Shown: positions 27,968 through 37,540, counted from the stretch's first letter. The stretch is 64,000 nt of DNA from JBDKVA01 sp039679375 (GCA_039679375.1 JBDKVA010000176.1:1-64000); one strand, 5' to 3'. Program-made: numbers and translations. The notes: a model not told the origin generated them from the sequence alone.

Positions 27968-28975
27968 AATTGAAACTCTTTTCCCCGTACAACTGGATTC
28001 CTCAATGCATGATAGTATTTTGTTGGTTTTATAGCCCTCTTTACCGGATATCTTAGGCTCATGGTTACCAATAATTGCTTTTGCAAAGTCATCGACAAGA
28101 GGCGCATGAACGTTTGATGCATTAAGCTTCATAACTGTCGTGACCTCTTTACCTATGCCCTTCATTCTGCTTGGAACAAGCTCCAGCTCAATACCATCAC
28201 CGTCACACGGGTCAAGCTTTATCTTTCCGTTTGTGCCTAAAATTACGAATTCATCGGCCCACACCTTACTATTCCAATTGAAGCCGGCAATGCAATGACC
28301 GCCGTTCTCAAGTTCCAGAAGCACACTGCATGAATCCTCCACCTCATAATCGTGAGTCTGTGTTGACATAAGCGCGGACACACTCCTGGGCATACCCAAA
28401 AGGTCAATCAGCATATCAAGCTTATGACTGCCCATATCCCAGAGCGGCCCTCCTCCCCCCTTGCTCTTGATGACTCTCCAATATTTGGGGTCATCCTTGC
28501 CCGGGTTATACCAGCTATGAAACAAAATTCTGGCTCCAACAACATCACCTATAACGTCTTCGGAAATTAACCGCTTAATCTCATCGATTTTTGGGAAAAA
28601 CCTGCGATAATATGCAACTCCAAGCCTGACACCCTGTTTTTCCGCCTCAGAAATCAAAATTTCACATTCCTTATTATTCATAGCCATAGGTTTTTCTACA
28701 AGTACGTGCTTTCCTGCTTTTAAAGCCTGCAAAGCAATTTCATAGTGAAGAAATATCGGAGTTGCAACATAAATTGCATCAATTTCCTTATTATTGAGCA
28801 TATCATCCAGGGTAGTATAACCTTCAGGAATGCCGTGCCTTTTCATGAAAACTTCCAGTTCATTGGCATACGGACTCATTACTGCCAGAAGAATACTATC
28901 CGGCTGGCTTTTAATAGCCGGCGCGACCCTTTTGTTTGCAATATCCCCGCAACCTGCAAGACCCCAACTGATCAT
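27965..28975 (-). CDS. Gfo/Idh/MocA family NAD(P)-dependent dehydrogenase (module 2)
   Basis: Oxidoreductase of 336 residues with a Rossmann GLAGCGDIA at about 5-13, the EKP motif at 94-96 and GGPLWDMGSHKLDMLIDLLG containing the expected catalytic His. Start is uncertain: the ATG at 28975 has GAGAGG 13 bases upstream, and a GTG at 28987 sits only 2 bases from it. It would produce a keto-sugar for the DegT aminotransferase encoded downstream, or run in reverse. The TAG stop is the first codon of a repeat element. Confidence 0.9.
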   Translation of the reverse strand: MISWGLAGCGDIANKRVAPAIKSQPDSILLAVMSPYANELEVFMKRHGIPEGYTTLDDMLNNKEIDAIYVATPIFLHYEIALQALKAGKHVLVEKPMAMNNKECEILISEAEKQGVRLGVAYYRRFFPKIDEIKRLISEDVIGDVVGARILFHSWYNPGKDDPKYWRVIKSKGGGGPLWDMGSHKLDMLIDLLGMPRSVSALMSTQTHDYEVEDSCSVLLELENGGHCIAGFNWNSKVWADEFVILGTNGKIKLDPCDGDGIELELVPSRMKGIGKEVTTVMKLNASNVHAPLVDDFAKAIIGNHEPKISGKEGYKTNKILSCIEESSCTGKRVSI

Positions 28976-29017
28976 TCCGAATTGCACATCCTCTCAAATG
29001 AATTATAGTATAGCCGC

Positions 29018-29887
29018 TTAAGAATTTTCGTCAAATAATGTATGATATTCCTTTAATGTGAGACCGTCTATTGCTAAACCGTTCGATTCAGCACACCTTT
29101 CAATTTCATCAATTATACCTTCAAGTACTTGCGATCTAAACTCACCTTTATCAGAGTAGTCAAATATATCATGCGTTAACACTGCGATGTAAGGCATAGA
29201 ATAATTACTTATTAACTGTCTTTCAATATTCTTTCGTATCGTGAATCCGTGGGCTCTGGCATCGACCATTTCAATCCTGAGCTCAAGCGGAGTCAACCCG
29301 CCCCACAGAACGCTTTCCCAATCGACGGTCACCGGCACCTCAAGAAATTCAAGATTACCCTCGATAAGCCTATTTGCCTTGTTTGTGTGATACGGATACA
29401 TGGGAGAACCTTTCCAATTTGCCTTTACCCTGGTAAAATTTCTTTCCGGCATGCTTAAGCTTCCCTGCTTGAAGCCAAGGCACTCAAGCACCGGAAAAGT
29501 GTAATCGTTGGCAGACATATTGCCTCCTCTGAAGCTCTCAGGTTTTTTGCCTATTGCCTGCGTCCATATATCTGAAGCCTCGGATATCATGGATAATTGC
29601 TGCTCCCCGTCATACGCGCCCAAATAATCCTTATAACCATGATCCTGAGGATGATAGTGAAGCGCAAGTTCTACCCCTGTGCGTTCCAATTCAAGTAAAA
29701 CCCCTCTATGCTTCTCTGCGGTAAAAGGGACTACAAACAATGTAGCTCTGATATTCTTTTTCAACAATGTTTCACAATAACCGGTAATAGACCTTTTGCA
29801 AAAATCCCAATCCCTGGGGCCTCCTTCCGACGCTAACCCGTTTATTGCTTCACAATCCATGGTAAATATGACATTGAGTTTTTTCAT
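29018..29887 (-). CDS. Polysaccharide deacetylase (NodB fold)-like protein
   Basis: A 289-residue cytoplasmic protein without signal peptide. Motif 1 reads TMDCEA (Asp11, Glu13 in place of the usual second Asp), motif 2 is ALHYHPQDH with histidines 77, 79 and 83, and motif 3 is SFRGGN with Arg120. These match the metal-dependent N- or O-deacetylases. Lack of export suggests a small intracellular acetylated sugar as substrate, consistent with the nearby aminotransferase. AGAGGT precedes the ATG, and the spacing to both neighbours is about 40 bases. Confidence 0.8.
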   Translation of the reverse strand: MKKLNVIFTMDCEAINGLASEGGPRDWDFCKRSITGYCETLLKKNIRATLFVVPFTAEKHRGVLLELERTGVELALHYHPQDHGYKDYLGAYDGEQQLSMISEASDIWTQAIGKKPESFRGGNMSANDYTFPVLECLGFKQGSLSMPERNFTRVKANWKGSPMYPYHTNKANRLIEGNLEFLEVPVTVDWESVLWGGLTPLELRIEMVDARAHGFTIRKNIERQLISNYSMPYIAVLTHDIFDYSDKGEFRSQVLEGIIDEIERCAESNGLAIDGLTLKEYHTLFDENS

Positions 29888-29925
29888 AAAATACCTCTAT
29901 TATTTAAAAATTATAGTAAATACTA

Positions 29926-31188
29926 TTAAAAAAGCTGTTCTTCCATATTTCTTTTAATTTTATTTAAGCCCATAAAAAAATTATCAAAAATTTCTATAAT
30001 TCCTCTGGAGATATCCAATTCAGTCCCTTCTTTCCATGTTCCCGCAGCGAGCCTGGAAAATTCGAGAACCGCTTCGGCTTCTTCATTTGTTATCACCTCA
30101 GGAGCTAATCTGGAAATGATATGATCAGGATTATCAATTTTTTCTTTATGAATCACCTCCCAATAGATTCTGAAAGGCGTCCTGTAAAACATGTCTCCAA
30201 TACGGGATAATTCGTTTTGTATCAGCCAGGCGCTGTCAAAATGGGCCGGCGCATTTATATAGAAATACATACGGCCTTTAAAAAGCCTGCAAAATCTGCT
30301 GCTATCATATATTTTTAACTGAGGTGGCACATATATATTGTTCAAAGCTTTCTTAATCATATTTGCATCCCTGCACAACTCCGGAGGAACAATAGTGATA
30401 TGCTGTTTCAATCTTTCCAGAATTAGTTTGAGCGCGTAAAACAGTTTATTTTCCAATATAATTATCTCAGGCTCGAAATATAATTCAGGCACTTCATAAT
30501 GCATATCAACAATATTAAATATTTCATCAAATATTTTTATTTCCTGAAAGAGCTCCCGGGCAATTCTTAACGACTCAAATTTTCCTTTAACAGGACTTTT
30601 AAGGATAACCGATACGGCAGCTTGAACAGGCGGAATGAAATAATGCATTAATCTGCTATGCAGAGGGTATTTGTTTTCGTAATCTCCAAGGTTGATTGCC
30701 GGGTCGATACTACGGTTATATGGACCGTAAAAAGTGAAAAATTTCTTAAGAAAGAAATACTCATCACTGCTATCCCACGTTCTTTTTGATAAGTAATTCT
30801 CCGCACTATGTATATCTTCAGTGGATTGGCAGCGGTAAAAACTCCACTGACGATATTCCGGATAATAAGAAGAATCGCTTGTTAATTCCCTCCACGTAAG
30901 ATTTATACCCGGAAGGTGTTCAAATATTCTTGCCCACTCAGGAAATCTTTTGCATAAGTCCAAATGCACCTCACCTATAGCAGATGACATTTTACACCAA
31001 TCTTCATCAGACATTTCATCAGAACATACAAATCGTGTATCAAAATCACTCATGCCCGGAATTAAGTCTTCAAAACTCCATTTCCCTGCCATGGCTTCAA
31101 TTTTGGGGAATTTTTTTCTGCATTCAGTATAATATAAGTCTATAAATTCATTGAAGGTGTTCATCGGCTTTGAAATAAAATTAATCAA
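29926..31188 (-). CDS. Orphan protein with a possible nucleotidyltransferase-like motif, first gene of module 2
   Basis: A 420-residue soluble protein I do not recognise. Near the N-terminus it has FEDLIPGMSDFDTRFV, in which Asp48 and Asp50 could be the metal-binding D-x-D of a polymerase-beta-type nucleotidyltransferase, but the G-S motif usual before it is weak. The rest is rich in aromatic and charged residues with no obvious membrane segment. The start is a TTG at 31188 with AGAGGGGG 6 bases upstream; ATG starts at 31164 and 31227 lack a well placed site. It is the promoter-proximal gene of the operon, transcribed from the strong promoter at 31270-31298. Confidence 0.6.
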   Translation of the reverse strand: MINFISKPMNTFNEFIDLYYTECRKKFPKIEAMAGKWSFEDLIPGMSDFDTRFVCSDEMSDEDWCKMSSAIGEVHLDLCKRFPEWARIFEHLPGINLTWRELTSDSSYYPEYRQWSFYRCQSTEDIHSAENYLSKRTWDSSDEYFFLKKFFTFYGPYNRSIDPAINLGDYENKYPLHSRLMHYFIPPVQAAVSVILKSPVKGKFESLRIARELFQEIKIFDEIFNIVDMHYEVPELYFEPEIIILENKLFYALKLILERLKQHITIVPPELCRDANMIKKALNNIYVPPQLKIYDSSRFCRLFKGRMYFYINAPAHFDSAWLIQNELSRIGDMFYRTPFRIYWEVIHKEKIDNPDHIISRLAPEVITNEEAEAVLEFSRLAAGTWKEGTELDISRGIIEIFDNFFMGLNKIKRNMEEQLF

Positions 31189-31269
31189 AAGTATCCCCCT
31201 CTTTACGTTTGGGCAAAAAACCTGCAAAGTATTAACTTTATTATTATTATTTAAAAAGTCTACAAAAAT

Positions 31270-31298
31270 AATATAATATAATCAATTTTGATTGTCAA
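31270..31298 (-). promoter_or_regulatory. Sigma-A promoter of the module 2 operon
   Basis: TTGACA (31298-31293), 17 bases, then TATATT (31275-31270) on the minus strand, about 80 bases upstream of the TTG start at 31188. The sequence between and around is extremely AT-rich. It is divergent from the ROK promoter 50 bases away, so one regulator could control both. Confidence 0.7.
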
Positions 31299-31346
31299 TA
31301 AATAATTAAAATAATATTCCAACAGACAATAATACTTCCAGCAGTA

Positions 31347-31375
31347 TTGACATTCTATATCTTTGTAAGTAGAAT
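31347..31375 (+). promoter_or_regulatory. Sigma-A promoter of the ROK gene with an overlapping palindrome
   Basis: TTGACA (31347-31352), 17 bases, TAGAAT (31370-31375). The 7-base arms CATTCTA and TAGAATG overlap the end of the -35 and the whole -10 and are 12 bases apart, so a dimeric repressor bound there would block the promoter. Autoregulation by the ROK protein is a reasonable inference. Confidence 0.65.
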
Positions 31376-31460
31376 GAGACATAGATTAAAGTTATATAGA
31401 TAACGTGACCAACACAGAAGTTACTTTTTAAACAATATAAAAAATATCAGTGAGGATATT

Positions 31461-32708
31461 ATGAAAACTAAAGGCAGCTTAAAATTAATTAGAGAGATCA
31501 ATTCTTCCATTATTATTGATTTGCTGAAGGATAAGGGACCTCTTTCAAAGTACGAAATATCAAAACATACCGGATTAAGCGCACCATCCGTTACAAATAT
31601 TGTAAATGATCTTATAAAAATCGGCATCGTTAAAGAAGTAGGAATGGGAGAATCTATTGGCGGCAGGCCGCCGCTCCTTCTTGACCTTAACCTTGAAGGC
31701 GGGTTTATTATAGGGGTAGATATAAGCAGTGATGATATTACCTCGATCGTTGTCGATTTTGTTGGAAATATTGTATCCAAGTCCGTAACAACAATGGATG
31801 CGGATGATAGTGAATTTATAATCTTTGATAAGATTATCAGCACGATATCCGATTCAATAGAAAAAACAGGAAAAGACCGATCTTTGTTTATTGGTATGGG
31901 TATTGGCGTTTCAGGTGATGTTGATTCGGAAAAAGGCATCATACTTCACGCTTCAAGGCTTAAATGGAATAATGTGCCATTGAAATCTATCATCGAAAAT
32001 TCCTTTCATATACCAACATTTATTAATGAAAATGTAAGGCTTTTAAGCTTTGCTGAAAAGTGGTTCGGCGCGGGAAAAAACCATGAGAATATTATTTGTA
32101 TCAGAGTTGGCGACGACATAGGTGCAGGTATTATATTAGGGGGAGAGCTTTTTGGCGGAAGCAGCGGAAAGGCCGGAGTTAACTTAAGTCACATGACCAT
32201 AGACCCGAATGGGCTCAAATGTGACTGCGGCAGTAATGGATGCCTTCAAACACTGATATCAAGTAATGCCATTATTCTGCGTGCAAGAGAGCTGTTAAAA
32301 AAATACAAGGATTCCGTATTGACACAATACACTGAAATGAAAAACCGGGAGAATTCAAAATTATTGACTGTTAAAGTTATTGCTGATGCTGCAAAGGCAG
32401 GAGATGGGGCGAGTCTTAAAATAATGGATGAGACAGGTAAGTATTTGGGAATAGCCATATCAAACCTTGTAAATTTTTTCGATCCTGAACTGGTAATAAT
32501 CGGCGGAGGTATAGCAGAGTCGGGGCAAGTTCTTTTTACACCCATTATGAAACATATGCAAAATTATATCAAATTACATAATCCTTCGTTGAAGATTGTA
32601 CCATCAGTACTCGGAGCTGATTCATACGCAATTGGAGCCGCAGCAATAGTTTTGCACCAAATTTTTTCAACACCTAAGAGATTCATTACCAAACTGAAAT
32701 TGCCATGA
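31461..32708 (+). CDS. ROK-family transcriptional repressor (XylR/NagC type)
   Basis: A 415-residue regulator with an N-terminal winged helix (about residues 10-65, PLSKYEISKHTGLSAPSVTNIVNDL) and a C-terminal ROK sugar-binding domain. The zinc site is visible as HMTIDPNGLKCDCGSNGC (around residue 245-261). The ATP-binding DxGxT of ROK kinases is replaced by VDISSDD, so it is a regulator and not a kinase. GAGG precedes the ATG. It is divergent from the module 2 operon and probably represses it until a sugar or sugar phosphate binds. Confidence 0.92.
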   Translation: MKTKGSLKLIREINSSIIIDLLKDKGPLSKYEISKHTGLSAPSVTNIVNDLIKIGIVKEVGMGESIGGRPPLLLDLNLEGGFIIGVDISSDDITSIVVDFVGNIVSKSVTTMDADDSEFIIFDKIISTISDSIEKTGKDRSLFIGMGIGVSGDVDSEKGIILHASRLKWNNVPLKSIIENSFHIPTFINENVRLLSFAEKWFGAGKNHENIICIRVGDDIGAGIILGGELFGGSSGKAGVNLSHMTIDPNGLKCDCGSNGCLQTLISSNAIILRARELLKKYKDSVLTQYTEMKNRENSKLLTVKVIADAAKAGDGASLKIMDETGKYLGIAISNLVNFFDPELVIIGGGIAESGQVLFTPIMKHMQNYIKLHNPSLKIVPSVLGADSYAIGAAAIVLHQIFSTPKRFITKLKLP

Positions 32709-32911
32709 CCTTTTCTCCGTATATCTGCCATTTCTTCCGGAGAAGCCGCGGTGTAGCCTGAATAAAATGGAATACGTGTACATGACTGTTAACAAGGTGT
32801 ACTGCATCTCTGTCTATAAGACTGGTAATTTGCCAACGTAATAAGATTTGGCAAGGTTTGATCCTCAAAACAGCACAGCAGACAGATAACGGACTTAACA
32901 ATGAAATATCA

Positions 32912-32940
32912 ATGGCCGGAATAATACAAATTCCGGTCAT
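32912..32940 (+). terminator. Hairpin after the ROK gene
   Basis: Arms ATGGCCGGAAT and ATTCCGGTCAT pair at 10 of 11 positions around a 7-base loop, about 200 bases after the ROK stop. Only a weak T-rich stretch follows, so termination efficiency is uncertain. Confidence 0.45.
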
Positions 32941-32980
32941 TGATTTATACAAATTATATTTGAATAATCAGCTCGGTTTC

Positions 32981-33008
32981 TTTACAATTATAATTGTCAG
33001 GTTATAGT
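32981..33008 (+). promoter_or_regulatory. Candidate promoter of the two-component system
   Basis: TTTACA, 16 bases, TATAGT, ending 37 bases before the sensor kinase start. Nothing else was recognised in the 337-base spacer except the hairpin at 32912-32940. Confidence 0.5.
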
Positions 33009-33045
33009 ATTAATCCTTTTGCTAACTGATTACGAGGAATTCAAT

Positions 33046-34821
33046 ATGCATGGAATTATGAGGGTTTTCAAAATAAAGAAATTAAGAAACTGGATAATAT
33101 TCAGTTTTATAGCATTAACGCTTACATTAATAGGTATTATCGCTTCGATGGTTTATTTCTATTCCACGCAAATGCTGCAAGGCGCTACAGTAACATATGC
33201 AATGCAGGCGCTTGCCAAGACAATGGAAAACATTGATTATGTCTTCAGGGATGCCGATCAGATGACCGTCAATATTCTGATGGATAGGGAAATAAACAGC
33301 CTTATTAATATGAATTACGAAACCGGCAGTTATAAATCCTTGGAGAGAGAGCATATTATCCGGGAAAAGCTTAGAAACTCATATAAATATGTATATAGTT
33401 TTAATTCAGAGATTTACCTGTTGACCGATACCGTCTATGTAAATACGTACGACAACCTTGACAGAAATATCATAGAAGAAGCGGCCTGGTACAAAGCTGC
33501 GTTGGATAGCAACCGGAACATAGTATTTTCTAAGGCTCATACCATTGGTTACGTTGATAGCTCGATCAACAATTCTGTTTCGCTGGTTAGAAAGTATAAA
33601 AGTATAAAGAACTACAATAATAATATAGGAGCTATTGTGGTTGACATGGATTTGAAGGAAATCAGTAAAATCATAGACGTCAGCAAGCTGGACAAATATT
33701 CAAAAATCTTGATTCTTGACGGTTCAGGCGATGCAGTCTTTGAAAAGGACAAGGATTATACAGTTGAAAAGCTTAAGGGCAATGCCTTCTATAAAAAAAT
33801 AGACGGTAGTATGGAGGGGGTGCTTTATCCCTCTGATGGCACCGGCAGTGATGTTGTTTTATATTATACATCGACTTATACAGGATGGAAAATTATCAAT
33901 GCCATCCCCTTTAACAATCTTATGAATAACATTGCATCTCTTCGGAATGCAGTATTGATAATATCTGTGCTGTGTATATTCGTGGTTGTTATTTTATCTG
34001 TTGTTATATCAGATAGAATTACCAAACCTCTTCAAAAGCTTAAGGATGCCATGAGAAGAGTTCAGGACGGAGATATGAACACGTATTTCTATTCTGAAGG
34101 ATTTGATGAGGTGAAGACACTCTCAAACGGTTTCAACAGCATGCTGGATGAGATGAATATGCTTATTGCCAACCTGCTGAAGGAAGAAAAAGAGAAGAGG
34201 AAGGCATTGATTAATTCATTGCAAGCCCAAGTGAATCCCCATTTTATATATAATACCTTAAATACAGTAAAATGTCTTGCAAGAAAATATAATGCCGATG
34301 ATATACGGGAATTGGTAACAGCACTTGTAAATCTCTTGCAGGAAAGCATCAGTAACCCTAATGAAATGATGGCTTTGGCAAAGGAACTGGAAAATGTAAA
34401 AAGCTACCTGAAGATTCAACAGTACAGGTATAACGACAGCTTTAGGTATTTTATCAGTACGGATGAGGATTTACCGGATATCAAGGTACCCAAGCTCATT
34501 ATCCAGCCTATTGTTGAAAACGCAATTTTCCATGGTATAGAGCCAAAAGGAACCCGCGGTACCCTGTCCATTAATATTTGTAAATCTGAAAATAACATTG
34601 TTATAAAAATCATTGATGATGGCGTGGGCTTTAGTAGAAAAGGAAGCTCACTACGCAAACTGTCGGGGGATGAAATGAAATTCAAAGGTATAGGAATTAA
34701 AAATGTGGATGAAAGGCTCAAACTGTATTATGGAGCCGGATATGGGCTTACGCTCTTCAGTATCCGAGGCTGCGGTACTACTGTGGAGCTGCGGATTCCG
34801 AAGACCATATCGTTGGGATGA
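33046..34821 (+). CDS. YesM-type sensor histidine kinase
   Basis: Membrane sensor kinase of 591 residues. A membrane segment at about 12-38, an extracellular sensor domain, a second segment at about 300-323, a HAMP linker, then the YesM/LytS-type kinase core: phospho-acceptor His399 in LQAQVNPHFIYNTLN, the N box ENAIFHGIEPKG, and the G boxes DDGVGF and GIGIKNVDERL. AGGA lies before the ATG at 33046; a TTG at 33019 is a poorer start. It pairs with the response regulator 9 bases downstream and presumably senses an extracellular saccharide or a loaded binding protein. Confidence 0.94.
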   Translation: MHGIMRVFKIKKLRNWIIFSFIALTLTLIGIIASMVYFYSTQMLQGATVTYAMQALAKTMENIDYVFRDADQMTVNILMDREINSLINMNYETGSYKSLEREHIIREKLRNSYKYVYSFNSEIYLLTDTVYVNTYDNLDRNIIEEAAWYKAALDSNRNIVFSKAHTIGYVDSSINNSVSLVRKYKSIKNYNNNIGAIVVDMDLKEISKIIDVSKLDKYSKILILDGSGDAVFEKDKDYTVEKLKGNAFYKKIDGSMEGVLYPSDGTGSDVVLYYTSTYTGWKIINAIPFNNLMNNIASLRNAVLIISVLCIFVVVILSVVISDRITKPLQKLKDAMRRVQDGDMNTYFYSEGFDEVKTLSNGFNSMLDEMNMLIANLLKEEKEKRKALINSLQAQVNPHFIYNTLNTVKCLARKYNADDIRELVTALVNLLQESISNPNEMMALAKELENVKSYLKIQQYRYNDSFRYFISTDEDLPDIKVPKLIIQPIVENAIFHGIEPKGTRGTLSINICKSENNIVIKIIDDGVGFSRKGSSLRKLSGDEMKFKGIGIKNVDERLKLYYGAGYGLTLFSIRGCGTTVELRIPKTISLG

Positions 34822-34830
34822 GGGTGGCAT

Positions 34831-36438
34831 ATGCTAAAAGTACTGATAGTTGATGACGAGGCATTAATAAGAGAAGAGGTTAAAAGCCTTGTTGATTGGG
34901 ATTTTGAAGGTTTTATAATTGCAGGGGAGGCCTCTAATGGCTTGGCAGCCCTTAATATGTGTAAAGATTTGCAGCCGGATATTGTCCTGCTTGATATCAG
35001 AATGCCTGTAATGGATGGGCTGCTGTTCATGGAACAATTGAATAGAATGGGATACAAGGCCAAGGTCATTATTTTAAGCAGTTATGAGGATTTTAACTAT
35101 GCTCAGCAGGGCATGAGACTGGGAGCTTTTGAGTATATTCTGAAGCATCTGATGGATAGCGGCAGTCTTCTGGAAGCCTTAAGGAGAGCACGAAGTGAGA
35201 TTCAAAATGAGCTTGGTATGGAAGCGCGGTTGAGAACGCTTGAAGAGAGGCTTGAAGCAGTCCTGCCTGTTGGAAAGCAGTCGTTTTTCAGGGATCTGCT
35301 TGAGAACGGGGTGGGGCAGGACAGGGAGAATTTAATCACAGAGTTTGAAAGACTTGGAATTAAGTTGGGAGAAGGACCGTATCATTTGTTTCTCTTTGCC
35401 ATAGACGCCTTTGCCCAATGCTCTCGGAACAAAGATTCTAAAGAAACCAGTGTTCTGAGGCTGAATTTTATTAAAGCTATGCAGCAGGCAATTCAAAGAT
35501 ATGGAGATGGTGAGGTATTTGTCTGGAATAATAAAATGTATTGTATTCTTCTGAATGGACTCGGGTATGTAAGCGAATATGAGGTAAAAAAGGTCTTAAG
35601 AAAAATTGCCAATGAAATAGCTGTTGGTATTAAGTCCAACTATAATATATCATTGTCAGCGGTTATTGCATCAAGGGTAGCCTCAATCGGGCTGGTCCGT
35701 ATCAGCTTTGAGAGAGCGTATCAATTGCTGAGGATTCGGATATTTACTGGATATAACAAAATCTTTTTTTTGGATAACCCTGATTTTTGTTTGAGGAAAT
35801 GCAACAGTGAGGAGCTTCGTAATATCCTCGCTCTCATAGACGAAGCCCTTGAGTCATGTGATATTGAAAAGCTCAAGGATGGCTTGCATAGTGGGTTCAT
35901 GCAGATGTTGCAAGGCTCCTTCGATCTGGAATCACTTGACAAAATGGTTGACGGTTTATTAAAAAGCTATAAAGATGCAGCAACTAAACACCATGTTGAT
36001 TATGACCCCGATATTGACCGGCAGGTATCGGAACTGGATTCATTGGAAAGGCTGCATGAGTTTTTTGTTGATCTCTTTTCAACCCTCGTACAGAAAATTC
36101 TTGAACTGCACTTATATGACAATAGTATAATTAAGCAAGCAGTCAATTATATAAAAAAACATTATAACGAAGATATCAATCTTAACATAGTAGCAAATCA
36201 TGTAAGTGTAAACAAAGTGTACTTGAGTATCCTGTTTAAAAAAGTCACGGGTGAAAATTACCTGGATTTTGTTACCTGTATCCGGATTAATAAAGCCAGG
36301 GAACTGCTGGAAAAGAATTTTAAGCCTTATGAAGTGGCTTGTATGGTAGGTTTCAGTGATCCTAAGTATTTCAGTGTGGTTTTTAAGAAAGTGGTTGGCG
36401 TATCTCCCCTTGATTATAAAAAATCAAGAGCTTTATAA
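34831..36438 (+). CDS. YesN-type response regulator with AraC output domain
   Basis: A 535-residue response regulator. The receiver domain has the acidic pocket Asp8/Asp9, phospho-acceptor Asp55 in LLDIRMPVMDG and Lys105. A middle region of about 270 residues resembles the YesN-type linker, and the C-terminus is a double helix-turn-helix AraC domain (NLNIVANHVSVNKVYLSILFKK, YEVACMVGFSDPKYFSVVFKK). AGGGTGG precedes the ATG. It should activate the transporter genes that start 129 bases downstream. Confidence 0.94.
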   Translation: MLKVLIVDDEALIREEVKSLVDWDFEGFIIAGEASNGLAALNMCKDLQPDIVLLDIRMPVMDGLLFMEQLNRMGYKAKVIILSSYEDFNYAQQGMRLGAFEYILKHLMDSGSLLEALRRARSEIQNELGMEARLRTLEERLEAVLPVGKQSFFRDLLENGVGQDRENLITEFERLGIKLGEGPYHLFLFAIDAFAQCSRNKDSKETSVLRLNFIKAMQQAIQRYGDGEVFVWNNKMYCILLNGLGYVSEYEVKKVLRKIANEIAVGIKSNYNISLSAVIASRVASIGLVRISFERAYQLLRIRIFTGYNKIFFLDNPDFCLRKCNSEELRNILALIDEALESCDIEKLKDGLHSGFMQMLQGSFDLESLDKMVDGLLKSYKDAATKHHVDYDPDIDRQVSELDSLERLHEFFVDLFSTLVQKILELHLYDNSIIKQAVNYIKKHYNEDINLNIVANHVSVNKVYLSILFKKVTGENYLDFVTCIRINKARELLEKNFKPYEVACMVGFSDPKYFSVVFKKVVGVSPLDYKKSRAL

Positions 36439-36566
36439 AAAAATCATAAAAACCTTAAACTAAATATAAATTTTTTCTACTTATAGGTCTCCCGCGGATC
36501 AATTACAATAAAAATGTGAGATTTTAAATACTTTATTGTCTATCATGATTTTTAAGGAGTACTACT

Positions 36567-37505
36567 ATGAGATCTGCTGCGATGACTAATAAATATACCT
36601 TTTGCCATACACGTAAATTATATGGTACTGCTAGAGGTGGCAGATGGCACAGCTTTATATCTGGGTATCTCTTCCTTCTCCCGGCCTTTGCGACATTTAC
36701 CACATTCATGCTTATTCCTATAATAAACGGTTTATTTATGAGCCTCCAGAGGTTTAACGGCAAATCCTTCATATGGGTTGGCTTGACGAACTATGCAAAA
36801 ATTTTTACAGATGATATGTTTATGAATGCAATAAAGATTACTGTAACGTATGCAGTAGAGACAGTATTATTTGGGTTGCTTGCTTCCTTGCTGACCTCGT
36901 TCTTGATAGAGCCTCTGCCTGAAAGACTTCATAAGTTTTTCAGGGGAGCCTTCTATCTGCCGGGTGTTGCCCCGGGTGTTGTTATGGCTGTTGTATGGAA
37001 CTGGCTTTACGATTCGAACTTTGGATTGATCAACTACCTTGCAGGTATGGCCGGAATCCCCAAGATATTTTGGCTGAGCGATCCGAAAATCGCGCTTTTC
37101 GCACTAATTCTGATGCAGCTTATAATAGGTCAGGGCCCGTCAATATTGATAATTCTAGCTGCGCTTGGATCAATATCCAGGGAGATATGTGAATCTGCAA
37201 AAATAGATGGGGCTAATAAATGGATTGAAATCGTCCATATTAAAATTCCGATGATCAAGCCGACAATACTCTATATTGTTGTAGTTCAGACAATAATTGC
37301 CTTCCAGGCTTTTACTCCCATGTACCTCATGACGTCGGGAGGTCCCAACGGCGCTACCACAACAATGGGATACCTTATTTATTCTACGGCGTTTACCCGG
37401 TTTGATTTCGGCGTTGCGTCAGCCCAGGCGGTAGTATTGATGGGTATAATTTCCATTATAGCTGTCATTCAGTTCAAGCTGTTGTCAAAAGATGTGGAAG
37501 GCTGA
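36567..37505 (+). CDS. Sugar ABC transporter permease, MalF type (module 3)
   Basis: CUT1 permease of 312 residues with six membrane segments, an EAA loop CESAKIDGANKWIEIVHIKIPMI and the family string MTSGGPNGATTTMGYLIYSTAF. AAGGAG precedes the ATG. The first 30 residues are an unusual basic, hydrophilic cytoplasmic tail. It is the first of three transporter genes controlled by the adjacent two-component system. Confidence 0.93.
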   Translation: MRSAAMTNKYTFCHTRKLYGTARGGRWHSFISGYLFLLPAFATFTTFMLIPIINGLFMSLQRFNGKSFIWVGLTNYAKIFTDDMFMNAIKITVTYAVETVLFGLLASLLTSFLIEPLPERLHKFFRGAFYLPGVAPGVVMAVVWNWLYDSNFGLINYLAGMAGIPKIFWLSDPKIALFALILMQLIIGQGPSILIILAALGSISREICESAKIDGANKWIEIVHIKIPMIKPTILYIVVVQTIIAFQAFTPMYLMTSGGPNGATTTMGYLIYSTAFTRFDFGVASAQAVVLMGIISIIAVIQFKLLSKDVEG

Positions 37506-37540
37506 GAATGGCTTGAGTACAGGAAAAGGAGCATTGGATT

